From NCBI GenBank assembly GCA_022360275.1, contig JAKSDC010000018.1, positions 1-24,213 on the forward strand: DNA of 24,213 nucleotides, in the 5' to 3' direction. This DNA comes from Chlorobiales bacterium. GTDB taxonomy: Bacteria > Bacteroidota > Chlorobiia > Chlorobiales > Chlorobiaceae. Made by a program: the position numbers and the translations under genes. The notes under the pieces are model-generated. The model was given only the letters and a program-made list of their open reading frames with translations, did not search any database and was not told where the DNA came from. Positions within the stretch are counted from its first letter, which is position 1, and each line of letters starts with the position of its first letter. Positions 15,719 to 22,229 of this stretch are shown here, piece by piece.

Positions 15719-16702
15719 GTGATGGACTGCTCAACGTGTAATCTGCTCACCATGGAAAAAAGAGAACAGAAGGCTTTGCCGGGGGCTGAGGTTGTGGCTG
15801 AAATGACAGCCGATGAGCTTCGAGAACTGGTCAGAGATATTTCACAGCAAGGTGTAACGCGAAGGTTTATTGCAGAAGAGGCCGGCTACAGGGATTCTGC
15901 TCTGTCTGCCTGGATGAATAAGAAGTACTCGGTGAAAGATATGGCTTTTGAAATTGCGCTCCGTTCTGCTCTTGAGAGGATCCTTGAGAGACGGTTTATG
16001 TCGGGGAACCGTGAGGCAAAGAAGTTTCGCCGGGTTAAAACATCTGTTGTTGAGGCAATGTTCAGCACCGCCAAGATCTGCCAGTATCAGGGTTTGATTG
16101 GTTTGCTTACCGGGAAAGGGGGGAGGGGAAAGACAACGGCTGCGGAAATGTACAGGGCGTCGGTGTCAAATGTTGTGTATGTTCGAACGTCGAGGTTTAT
16201 GACCCGGAAACATCTCATGCTGGCAATAGCGAAGCAGGTAGGTGTCGACGAGAAGAGCGCCTATGAGATGCTGGTGAAGGTATGCGAAAAGCTGAGGCGG
16301 CGGAAAAGTCTTGTGATTTTCGATGAGGCGGAAAATATCGGTCTTGATCTGCTGGATACAGTTCGTCAGATCAATGACTGGGCAAATGCAGGACTGTTGT
16401 TTATCGGACAGGAAGCTTTTTACGATACCCTTGCCAAGGCAAGACCTTCTCATGAATACCTGGTTGACCGTTTTAAACTGAGAATAAAGGTTAAGGGCAT
16501 TGGATTGGCAGACGTTACGATGCTTGCCCAGACGGAAATGCTTTTACAGAAAGGGTTTGAAAAAGCTCTCTTGCGGGCGTGTGATGGTTCCGCGAGATTT
16601 CTTGAAACCTTGGTGTTCAGGCTGGTCCAGATGGTTGAAGAAGGTCTGGAGCTTGACGAGAGGCTTATTATGAAAACAGCCGATGCGATCAAGATTTTCT
16701 GA
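15719..16702 (+). CDS. Mu-type transposition ATPase (MuB)
   Basis: An AAA+ ATPase that coats target DNA, delivers it to the transposase and gives target immunity. The 327-aa protein has an N-terminal helix-turn-helix, VTRRFIAEEAGYRDSALSAW (residues 46-65), a Walker A GKGGRGKTT (132-140), a Walker B LVIFDEAE (198-205) and a sensor-1-like segment AGLLFIGQE. The C-terminal domain ends ERLIMKTADAIKIF. The start may be GTG 15719, ATG 15722 or ATG 15752 (MEKREQK); none has a good ribosome-binding sequence, and coupling to the preceding 45-aa gene is plausible. It belongs to the early operon downstream of MuA. Confidence 0.92.
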   Translation: MMDCSTCNLLTMEKREQKALPGAEVVAEMTADELRELVRDISQQGVTRRFIAEEAGYRDSALSAWMNKKYSVKDMAFEIALRSALERILERRFMSGNREAKKFRRVKTSVVEAMFSTAKICQYQGLIGLLTGKGGRGKTTAAEMYRASVSNVVYVRTSRFMTRKHLMLAIAKQVGVDEKSAYEMLVKVCEKLRRRKSLVIFDEAENIGLDLLDTVRQINDWANAGLLFIGQEAFYDTLAKARPSHEYLVDRFKLRIKVKGIGLADVTMLAQTEMLLQKGFEKALLRACDGSARFLETLVFRLVQMVEEGLELDERLIMKTADAIKIF

Positions 16703-16774
16703 GGATCTGAAGCATGAGATGCATGTTCAATCGGACAGAAGGGTTGTAAAATACGTAAAACAGAAGGGTCGGAT

Positions 16775-16978
16775 ATGTTTGAGCTAAATCTTTCGGAAAT
16801 GAAATCTTTGGAAAAAGCTTCTAAAGTAAGGTCAATCGAGGATCGGGTATTGTTGCTGGAGGAAAACAGCCGCTACCTTACTGCGGCTCTCAATTCAATG
16901 AACCATTCTCTGGCATCCATAGTGTCGAGCGTTGCTTTACTTGCAGAACAACTGAACGGCAAAGGAGGAGAGGGATGA
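16775..16978 (+). CDS. Small hypothetical phage protein, helical
   Basis: A 67-aa protein with a leucine-rich heptad-like stretch, IEDRVLLLEENSRYLTAALN, suggesting a coiled coil. It is preceded by AAGGGTCGGAT, an acceptable ribosome-binding region, and overlaps the next gene by ATGA, so the two are coupled. I do not recognise it. It occupies the early-operon segment that in Mu-type phages carries small accessory genes between B and gemA. Confidence 0.6.
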   Translation: MFELNLSEMKSLEKASKVRSIEDRVLLLEENSRYLTAALNSMNHSLASIVSSVALLAEQLNGKGGEG

Positions 16979-17649
16979 AGGAACAGGGAGGGATTTCCTG
17001 GAACGAAAAGCGGCAGCGATTCAGGGCATACCTGCATATCGGCAGCAAGCAGGAGTGGCACAAGTGGTTTCGGAAAGACCAGTTGGAACTTGCAAAGAAG
17101 GAGTTGGATGAAGCGCGTAGCAGGTTTGCAGGAAAGATTGAGAATGCGCGTATGCAAAGGCTTTGTGGGATGAAGCAAGAGGAAGCAACGAGGCAGCCTG
17201 ATCTTCTCGATCAGTTGATTATGGTACTCGGAGATGGATCGTATAAAGTGTTCAGGGTTGTGCCAGCAGGGAGTGAAGGAGTTAAAGCGGAAGGTATTTG
17301 CGGTCCTTTCAGGGATTACGGCGCTGCAAGACTTGCCGCACTCGCATACGTTTACGGTAGAGGGTTCAGGCTGGATGCTTTCAGAAAATACTTGAAAAGG
17401 CACAGTCAAATCCAGCGGTTGCAGAAAGCAAACCGGAAACTGGCCGAGGAAGAGATCCTTCCGTTGCTTGAGATCAAGGATACACAGGGTACGACAAGAC
17501 TGGGGGAAAGGGTGCTTTTGGGGTATCGCTGGCAGAGAGTAAGGCGGTTCCGGGTGAACGATTCTCTGCAGGAGAACGGTGTGGTGGTCAGCAGGCAGGA
17601 AGTCGAGGGAGTACATCTGAGAGTCATCCCTGATAGGGAAAAAGTGTAA
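16975..17649 (+). CDS. Hypothetical early phage protein with AP2-like N-terminal domain
   Basis: A 224-aa protein. Residues 5-52 (GISWNEKRQRFRAYLHIGSK, then KWFRKDQLELAKKELDEAR) follow the strand-strand-strand-helix layout of AP2-type DNA-binding domains, known in phage endonucleases and integrase N-termini. Near residue 115-135 a second, less clear segment, GPFRDYGAARLAALAYVYGR, has the same flavour, so the protein may hold a diverged tandem. The C-terminal 60 residues are rich in basic and Val residues and resemble nothing I know. No nuclease motif (HNH, GIY-YIG) is visible. It is coupled to both neighbours (ATGA upstream, TAATG downstream). A DNA-binding role is inferred only. Confidence 0.6.
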   Translation: MKEQGGISWNEKRQRFRAYLHIGSKQEWHKWFRKDQLELAKKELDEARSRFAGKIENARMQRLCGMKQEEATRQPDLLDQLIMVLGDGSYKVFRVVPAGSEGVKAEGICGPFRDYGAARLAALAYVYGRGFRLDAFRKYLKRHSQIQRLQKANRKLAEEEILPLLEIKDTQGTTRLGERVLLGYRWQRVRRFRVNDSLQENGVVVSRQEVEGVHLRVIPDREKV

Positions 17650-18185
17650 TGACCAAGGGGAGTTGTGCCCTTTTGCTTGATGGGTACAACAGAAATGATG
17701 ATGAAATGAAAAGCACGAAAGAGCAGCGAAAAGACATCAAGATCAGACAGAAGAAACTGGGGATGACAGACATTGAGTATCGAGGCTTTCTGTCAAGCTG
17801 GGGGGTTGGGTCCTGTACGCAGATGAACCGTGAACAGGCGATGCAAGCCATAACTGCATTGGATAAGATGATGCGTTCTCGAGGCATAGCCGGGAAGGAT
17901 GCGATGTTCTGGGCATCTGCGCCAAGTAACCTGAAAACACGTTACGAAGAGCTTGTCCGGCGAGACGCTCGCTTTGCAACGCCAAGACAGCTGCGCTACC
18001 TGGAAGGACTATGGATAAGGGTGACAAGACAGCAAACATGGGAAAAGGCAATAGCTGCATTTAGGCAATTTTTGCAGAAGAGATTCCATATCGGGGATAT
18101 CCTGTGGGTAAAACGGGAAGAGGTTGGGAGAATAGCAAATGTTTTGCGGATTATGCTGGAAAAGGCAGATACGAAAATCGACTGA
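17649..18185 (+). CDS. GemA/gp16-family phage regulator (DUF1018)
   Basis: A 178-aa homologue of Mu gp16/GemA, which alters host gene expression and DNA supercoiling during Mu development. Family pattern: QRKDIKIRQKKLGMTDIEYRGFLSSW near residues 26-51, CTQMNREQAMQAITALDKM near 56-74, ATPRQLRYLEGLWIRVTRQ near 109-127, and a C-terminal FLQKRFHIGDILWVKREEVGRIANVL. The ATG at 17649 overlaps the upstream stop as TAATG; an internal ATG at 17706 is a possible alternative that would remove 19 atypical residues. It is the last gene of the early operon, followed 24 bases later by a strong terminator. Confidence 0.85.
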   Translation: MTKGSCALLLDGYNRNDDEMKSTKEQRKDIKIRQKKLGMTDIEYRGFLSSWGVGSCTQMNREQAMQAITALDKMMRSRGIAGKDAMFWASAPSNLKTRYEELVRRDARFATPRQLRYLEGLWIRVTRQQTWEKAIAAFRQFLQKRFHIGDILWVKREEVGRIANVLRIMLEKADTKID

Positions 18186-18209
18186 TTGCAAAGGTAAAAC
18201 AGATTTATG

Positions 18210-18230
18210 CCCCGGATTTCCGGGGTTTTT
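18210..18230 (+). terminator. Intrinsic terminator of the early operon
   Basis: CCCCGG-ATTT-CCGGGG followed directly by TTTTT: a perfect 6-bp GC stem with a tetraloop, 24 bases after the GemA stop. On the minus strand the stem is not followed by a T-tract, so it is directional and does not obviously serve the converging Mor gene. Confidence 0.92.
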
Positions 18231-18240
18231 GCATTTCAGG

Positions 18241-18573
18241 TTAACTGAATAATTGTTGCTGGTTTTTGCTGATTCGCCAATTAAGGCGCCGTTGAACCTG
18301 GCGGACGGAAAGACCCGTTGCCCTTGCGATCTCGCGGGTTGATTTTTTACCGAAATGCTTTTCGATATAAGCCTGCTTCTCGTCTTTGACGATTCGTTTG
18401 GGGATGTAAAAAGATTCTCCCCCGAAGGTTTCCTGAATAGACGCAGCCGCTTCTACACCGAACTCAGTCGCGATGTAATTGAGGAGGTCGTTATTGTGGT
18501 GGTACACTGGTGTTACTGGCTGGTTGCAGTGTTCTCTAAGAAAAAGTTTACAATTTTTCCCTGATTCTATCAA
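18241..18573 (-). CDS. Mor-family transcription activator, minus strand
   Basis: The middle-operon regulator family activates phage promoters by binding near -35. The protein (110 aa from TTG 18573) has DLLNYIATEFGVEAAASIQETFGGESFYIPK, containing the family's GG-x-x-YIP dimerisation hallmark (residues 51-58), then a C-terminal helix-turn-helix KSTREIARATGLSVRQVQRR (77-96). The start is uncertain: TTG 18573 overlaps the preceding small frame, and GTG 18507 is an alternative close to the conserved region; neither has a ribosome-binding sequence. In Mu, mor is on the same strand as the early operon; here it converges on GemA. It probably controls the lysis/tail genes to the right, which is an inference. 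Confidence 0.8.
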   Translation of the reverse strand: MIESGKNCKLFLREHCNQPVTPVYHHNNDLLNYIATEFGVEAAASIQETFGGESFYIPKRIVKDEKQAYIEKHFGKKSTREIARATGLSVRQVQRRLNWRISKNQQQLFS

Positions 18574-18717
18574 GTACGATGTCTCTGATCTCTCTTTGAT
18601 CCAGTCCCTGAATAGTCAAGAAATTGCTGGTTTTACGCAAAAATTTTGGGTCATTAAGAGTTTTTTTTCATGACACTTTTTAGAGGTGCCCATAAATATA
18701 TCGGCCTTTTTTCCCAT
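18548..18717 (-). CDS. Possible 56-aa ORF split by a frameshift at an A8 run
   Basis: An ATG at 18717 opens a frame beginning MGKKADIFMGTSKKCHEKK, which stops early if read straight through. At the eight-A run (18661-18668, minus strand) a -1 slip or one additional A joins it to a downstream frame, LNDPKFLRKTSNFLTIQG then LDQREIRDIVLDRIREKL, ending at 18548. The joined 56-aa product looks like a real, charged, helical protein, more so than either half. The zero-frame register at the run is A_AAA_AAA, a shift-prone heptamer. Its end overlaps the start of the Mor frame. It could be programmed frameshifting, transcriptional slippage, a homopolymer sequencing error or a decayed gene. Confidence 0.4.
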
Positions 18718-18735
18718 GGATTGCTTTGTCGTCTT

Positions 18736-18987
18736 TTAACCTGACAATTCTTCCCGCAGTCGCTGGATAGTTTTACCCAGAACTTTGATGGTAAGGGTGT
18801 TTTCGTGCAGGTTTTGAGCCGCAGTCAGGATCGTTTTCGTCTCGAGTTCAGACGTCATGCAGGTCGGATCGGCTTTACTGAGAATAACAATCAGATTCTG
18901 GTCAATACAGTCTTCAAGAGATTTATGTATCGCCTCGAGTTTGGAAAGCTGTTTTGTCCGTTTGAGTCTCAATTTTTCAAGGCTCAT
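18736..18987 (-). CDS. Small hypothetical coiled-coil protein
   Basis: An 83-aa charged, helical protein with Leu/Ile heptads in both the N-terminal LKRTKQLSKLEAIHKSLEDC part and the C-terminal LTIKVLGKTIQRLREEL part. No membrane segment. Its ATG overlaps the stop of the upstream membrane-protein gene (ATGA, 18984-18987), so the two are translationally coupled and probably work together. I do not recognise the family. Confidence 0.6.
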   Translation of the reverse strand: MSLEKLRLKRTKQLSKLEAIHKSLEDCIDQNLIVILSKADPTCMTSELETKTILTAAQNLHENTLTIKVLGKTIQRLREELSG

Positions 18988-19397
18988 GACTTACGGGTTA
19001 AATGATTGGCACATCTGTTTTCGAGAATCTGGCTGGTTTTGTTGAGAAGAACCTGGACGGCTTGTTCATGGGTTCTCATCTGTTCTACAACGGTACGGAG
19101 CATGTTGATTTGCTGCCGGTTATCTTCAAGCGTACTCATCAGGATGGTCTGGTCTTTTTCACGGTCCTGCCTGATGGTTTCAATGATCCCCATATATATC
19201 TGCTTGTCTTTTTCCTTTTGCTGTTCTGCTTCATGTGCCTGAACGCGAATGTACTGTTCTGTTTGCCTGGCTTGGGAACGGATATAAACCAGCAGGACTA
19301 CCGACACGATCAAGAGCGAAAAAAACAACAGGGTTGCTATACCGAGCTGCCCCGCAAGTTCGTTCATCTCACTGGCTATTACTGGACTCATGCACAC
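18984..19397 (-). CDS. Membrane-anchored coiled-coil phage protein
   Basis: A 137-aa frame from GTG 19397; ATG at 19391 or ATG at 19367 (MNELAGQLG) are alternative starts. One hydrophobic helix (IATLLFFSLLIVSVVLLVYI, residues 20-39) is followed by about 85 residues rich in Gln, Glu and Arg with clear coiled-coil character. Topology suggests an anchor with a long helical domain, similar in outline to an inner-membrane spanin or a superinfection/immunity membrane protein. It is first in a minus-strand group leading to the coiled-coil gene and the Mor gene, divergent from the lysis genes. Function unknown; the spanin resemblance is topological only. Confidence 0.62.
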   Translation of the reverse strand: MCMSPVIASEMNELAGQLGIATLLFFSLLIVSVVLLVYIRSQARQTEQYIRVQAHEAEQQKEKDKQIYMGIIETIRQDREKDQTILMSTLEDNRQQINMLRTVVEQMRTHEQAVQVLLNKTSQILENRCANHLTRKS

Positions 19398-19574
19398 ATA
19401 TTTTAGGTTCTCTGCAACGGTTAAAAACTACGCTAAGAAAGGGGAAAGTTGGAATGACAAGAGTCGGTGAGATGCTTCGCCGACCTGTTTCATTTTAATA
19501 CGAGGGTTTTGAGGGGATAGATTGGGGGTGATGATGATATCGGTTTTGTAATGAAAACGAGGGTGTAGCTTAGG
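19398..19574. other. Divergent intergenic region with 8-bp hairpin
   Basis: The region between the divergent membrane-protein gene and the endolysin gene should hold promoters for both. A hairpin, GTCGGTGA (19463-19470), loop GATGCT, TCGCCGAC (19477-19484), has 8 bp with one G-T pair. It is followed by CTGTTTCATTTT, only moderately T-rich. Together with GGAATGACAA just before it, it resembles dispersed host hairpins of the GGAATGACA...GAGATGCTTCG type that I recall from other genomes. It may therefore be a host repeat, an activator site or a weak terminator. Confidence 0.45.
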
Positions 19575-19988
19575 ATGCCACAGTTCAGTGTCTTATCAAA
19601 CTCGCGTCTTGATGAATGCGATTCCCGGCTGCAAAGTCTATTCAGAGAGGTGATACGGCATTTTGACTGCGTGGTGTTGTGCGGACATCGTACCAGGGCC
19701 GATCAAGAAAAAGCAGTTAGAGAAGGGAGATCGAAAACGAGGTGGCCAAACAGCAAACATAACAGACGTCCAAGCCATGCGGTCGATATTGCTCCGTACG
19801 ATGCGCCCCCTGTCGGGCCGGTTAACTGGCAGGACAGGGAAAGGATGACCCTGTTTGCCGGTTTCGTACTTGCTACAGCAAAACAACTGGGGATCGGTAT
19901 TCGCTGGGGTGGTGACTGGGATCGGGACACGCAGGTACGAGACAATACGTTCGACGATCTTGTACACTTTGAGCTTGTTGAAGACTGA
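19575..19988 (+). CDS. Endolysin, M15-family peptidase (L-Ala-D-Glu endopeptidase type)
   Basis: A 137-aa zinc peptidase that would cut peptide cross-links or stem peptides in peptidoglycan during lysis. The metal-binding signature SHAVDIAP (His68, Asp71) and the C-terminal VHFEL (His131) give the three zinc ligands. GHRTRADQEKAV (37-48) and IRWGGDWD (109-116) are typical of the M15C/T5-endolysin branch. No signal peptide is seen, so a holin or equivalent is required for export. A GAGG about a dozen bases upstream is a weak ribosome-binding site. First gene of the rightward late block. Confidence 0.85.
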   Translation: MPQFSVLSNSRLDECDSRLQSLFREVIRHFDCVVLCGHRTRADQEKAVREGRSKTRWPNSKHNRRPSHAVDIAPYDAPPVGPVNWQDRERMTLFAGFVLATAKQLGIGIRWGGDWDRDTQVRDNTFDDLVHFELVED

Positions 19989-20022
19989 GCTTTATGCAGT
20001 TGACTTTTAATGAAACGCAGAG

Positions 20023-20247
20023 ATGGGAAACACAGTGGAAAAAATTGTAATACCGGTTGTGAACATCTTCATGGGAACTCTCATGAGTTATGTGCCGGAA
20101 GAAAAAGTTCGCGATGCGGCAGACAACCTGCTTGACAAGCTTGAAGATCTTGTCGACGGAACCGGGACAAAAATTGATGATGCTATGCTTGAGCCGGTTT
20201 TCGAACGTATTCGCGAGATGTTCAACATTCCGGATGGAGAGGATTGA
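20023..20247 (+). CDS. Small conserved phage protein in the lysis cassette
   Basis: A 74-aa acidic protein: a short hydrophobic N-terminal stretch (IVIPVVNIFMGTLMSYV, residues 8-24) then AADNLLDKLEDLVDGTGTKIDDAMLEPVFERIREMFNIPDGED. The 'TKIDDA...IR..FNIPD' ending is, from memory, common in small proteins encoded next to phage lysis genes. Whether the hydrophobic stretch spans a membrane is doubtful, so I do not call it a holin. The next gene overlaps its stop (TGATG). Confidence 0.6.
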   Translation: MGNTVEKIVIPVVNIFMGTLMSYVPEEKVRDAADNLLDKLEDLVDGTGTKIDDAMLEPVFERIREMFNIPDGED

Positions 20248-20483
20248 TGGTAACGTTGAAAGTGTTCCTTACCGCGTTTGGGGTGTGGCTGAGGGGCATC
20301 GTGGTGGATTTTTTGTTTACGGTTCTTGAACGCGTTTCAGCCATGCAGGAGTATGAACCGATAGAAGAAATTGGGCGAACTCCTGAACAGGACTCAGCAA
20401 TGCGGCGGGCGAAAAAGGCAATCAGAAACTCACGGTTATGGGAAAAGCTGCAGGAAGAGAGGCAGCAAAATATGGCTTCGTAG
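20247..20483 (+). CDS. Small membrane-anchored protein, candidate inner-membrane spanin or holin
   Basis: A 78-aa protein with one N-terminal hydrophobic region (VTLKVFLTAFGVWLRGIVV followed by DFLFTVL, residues 2-28) and a charged helical C-terminal half. The ATG at 20247 overlaps the previous stop as TGATG, indicating coupling. Its last 46 bases overlap the lipoprotein gene in another frame, the layout expected for an i-spanin/o-spanin pair; a single-pass holin is the alternative. No proline-rich o-spanin signature helps to decide. Confidence 0.55.
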   Translation: MVTLKVFLTAFGVWLRGIVVDFLFTVLERVSAMQEYEPIEEIGRTPEQDSAMRRAKKAIRNSRLWEKLQEERQQNMAS

Positions 20484-20776
20484 TTTTGGGTGCAGTGTTT
20501 GCATTCTGGTCGGTTTCGGGATGCAGCGCTTTCCGAATGCGGACCAAAGTGGTCGAGAAACCAGTCAACGTGATGGTCAGAACGCTTGAAGATAAAAGCA
20601 TGAAGGTGCAGTACATGGATAAAGCAACCGGTGAATTGAAAACCGGCATCTATCGCGTTCCGGCAGGATCCTGGATTGTGAGCGACGATTATGTTTCAGG
20701 CATTGGAGAAGGTAAGGCTGTGCAAGGAAGTAAGAACGATGCGAGTGATGGTACCCAGGAAAGGGAATGGGAGTAA
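20438..20776 (+). CDS. Phage lipoprotein, candidate outer-membrane spanin
   Basis: A 112-aa precursor with a signal sequence (FVVLGAVFAFWSVSGC) and a lipobox VSGC with the modified Cys at residue 29, so a lipoprotein of about 84 residues anchored to the outer membrane is expected. The mature part (KVVEKPVNVMVRTLEDKS, then KAVQGSKNDASDG near the end) is polar. It begins inside the preceding membrane-anchored gene, out of frame, like Rz/Rz1-type spanins. The ATG lacks a ribosome-binding sequence, and a later start (TTG 20486) would shorten the signal. The spanin role is inferred from position, overlap and lipobox. Confidence 0.6.
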   Translation: MGKAAGREAAKYGFVVLGAVFAFWSVSGCSAFRMRTKVVEKPVNVMVRTLEDKSMKVQYMDKATGELKTGIYRVPAGSWIVSDDYVSGIGEGKAVQGSKNDASDGTQEREWE

Positions 20777-20860
20777 GCGATGTTATCCGGGATCCTGCTA
20801 TACAAAATAGGAGCACGATGAAAGTGTTCTTAAACAACAAGATGAGCAATGGAGACGTAA

Positions 20861-21307
20861 ATGGCGCATGTAAGAAAGCAGATATTTGACCGTTTAGAGA
20901 CATTGCTGACCGGTTTGGGCACAACAGGAAGCCGGATATACCGGTCACCAGTGCACCCTTTAACGTCGGTAACAATGCCGGGAATATGCGTGTACTGCGG
21001 GCCGGAACGATCGAAAGGCGGGACCCGCAATGCGACAACCAAAGAGGTGGACATCGCGATCGATGCCTATGTAGAGGGAGGTACTTACGACGATACGTTT
21101 GCGCAGATTCAGGCAGAGATCGAGACCGCGCTCTACGGTGATGTAGATGGCGACGGGCGTTTTTTTAACGGTTTGGCAACAAATCTTGCTTACTCGGGCT
21201 CGGATAGCCGGTACGATGACACTGCCAGCGTAACACATGGGGTAATGGAGATTGTGTATCAATTCGAATATCAAACAGAAAACGGAGATGCTGAAACAGC
21301 ATTGTAG
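20861..21307 (+). CDS. Tail terminator-like protein (lambda gpU type)
   Basis: A 148-aa protein with the pattern of minor tail protein U: an N-terminal helix HVRKQIFDRLETLLTGLGTTG, a central strand VTMPGICVYCGPE, then EVDIAIDAYVEGG and FAQIQAEIETALYGD, and a terminal strand THGVMEIVYQFEY. Such proteins cap the tail tube and form the joining surface for the head. The start is supported by GGAG five bases before the ATG. It is directly followed by the tail tube gene. The call rests on pattern and on synteny with the tube, G/GT and tape-measure genes. Confidence 0.62.
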   Translation: MAHVRKQIFDRLETLLTGLGTTGSRIYRSPVHPLTSVTMPGICVYCGPERSKGGTRNATTKEVDIAIDAYVEGGTYDDTFAQIQAEIETALYGDVDGDGRFFNGLATNLAYSGSDSRYDDTASVTHGVMEIVYQFEYQTENGDAETAL

Positions 21308-21428
21308 TAAGCCATAGAGGTATTAATCAGTACGACTTTAACGACCAAGAAAAAAAGCGGTCTAATTAAGGCTGCCAAAACATGTTTTAACAAAACGGAA
21401 AAACAATCACTAAAACAGGAGAAGAAAG

Positions 21429-21848
21429 ATGGCAAGAAGGAAAACAAACCTGGCAGATGTGTACATCGGAAGCAATGCTTTGCAGCACATCGTGGATGTG
21501 ACATACATCACGCCCGACCGCGAAGAGATTACTTCCGAGGTGTTGCATGATGATGTCGCAGAAGTCATTGGCGTTTCATCGCGCGGTGTATATGCGCTTG
21601 AAGTGAACGCTGAGCTGGATTCAGCCGACACAAACGGCCAGGAGGCATTAATGACGGCTTATGATAACAAAACGACTGTGACTGCAAACTACTACCCGGA
21701 AGGGAAAACAACCGGCAACGATGAAATTTCAGGCGATGCCTATGTAACCCAGGTTCCGAATATCGGCGGTCAGGGCAAAAACAGCATAGCTTCAGGTATG
21801 TTCCGTCTGGTGTACTCTTCAAAACCGACTGAGGGAACAGTTGCCTGA
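21429..21848 (+). CDS. Major tail tube protein
   Basis: A 139-aa beta-rich protein in the tail-tube position, between the terminator-like gene and the G/GT chaperone. Features: the opening TNLADVYIGSNALQHIVDVTYI, a beta-loop region REEITSEVLHDDVAEVIGVSS, alternating strands ALEVNAELDSADTNGQEALM and VTANYYPEGKTTGNDEISG, and a final strand GMFRLVYSSKPTEGTVA. AGGAG precedes the ATG at good spacing, consistent with high expression. The siphovirus tube assignment is by fold pattern and gene order rather than by an exact motif. Confidence 0.68.
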   Translation: MARRKTNLADVYIGSNALQHIVDVTYITPDREEITSEVLHDDVAEVIGVSSRGVYALEVNAELDSADTNGQEALMTAYDNKTTVTANYYPEGKTTGNDEISGDAYVTQVPNIGGQGKNSIASGMFRLVYSSKPTEGTVA

Positions 21849-21875
21849 TTTTCATAACGATAAAAAGGAAGTGTA

Positions 21876-22229
21876 ATGGCGAAACATGCTTTGTATGAAA
21901 GCATTAAACAGCGAATGACCGCAGGCGGCCTGCGGTCAACGCCTGTGCCGGCATGGGGGGTAACGGTTTATTTCAAGTCTACCACACCGCATGAAGCAGC
22001 GCTGGCAAAAGCTGCGGTCGATGACCAGGATCCCTTGTCGTACTACCATGTGCAGCTGGTTTGCTTGAAGGCGCTCGATGAAAACGGTAAACGGATTTTC
22101 TCGAACGATCAGGCGGCGGACATGCGGCACTGGCCGTGTCTTGAAACCTTTGCCGAGCTGGCCGGTGAGATGATGAAGTCGGTTACGGTGGAGGAAGCTG
22201 AAAAAAACTCCGTGAAAACCCGGGCCTGA
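21876..22229 (+). CDS. Tail assembly chaperone, short form (gpG-like)
   Basis: A 117-aa protein encoded between the tail tube and the tape-measure gene, the invariant place of the lambda G/T pair. It begins AKHALYESIKQRMTAGGL, has a mixed alpha/beta core with KRIFSNDQAADMRHWPCLETF, and ends in a Glu/Val-rich tail just after the slippery sequence at 22202-22208. The short form is made by ribosomes that do not shift. Spacing to the tube gene is 27 bp with a purine-rich AAAAAGGAAG before the ATG. Confidence 0.75.
   Translation: MAKHALYESIKQRMTAGGLRSTPVPAWGVTVYFKSTTPHEAALAKAAVDDQDPLSYYHVQLVCLKALDENGKRIFSNDQAADMRHWPCLETFAELAGEMMKSVTVEEAEKNSVKTRA

Noticed and set aside
16873..17616. 247-aa minus-strand frame opposite the AP2-like gene
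   Set aside because: Low-complexity Pro/Leu/Ser-rich translation typical of antisense frames. The plus-strand gene is coupled to both neighbours.
20780..20889. Two tiny overlapping frames (13 and 23 aa) before the tail terminator gene, one with AGGAG upstream
   Set aside because: The second overlaps the terminator gene, which has its own ribosome-binding sequence. Too short to support without other evidence.
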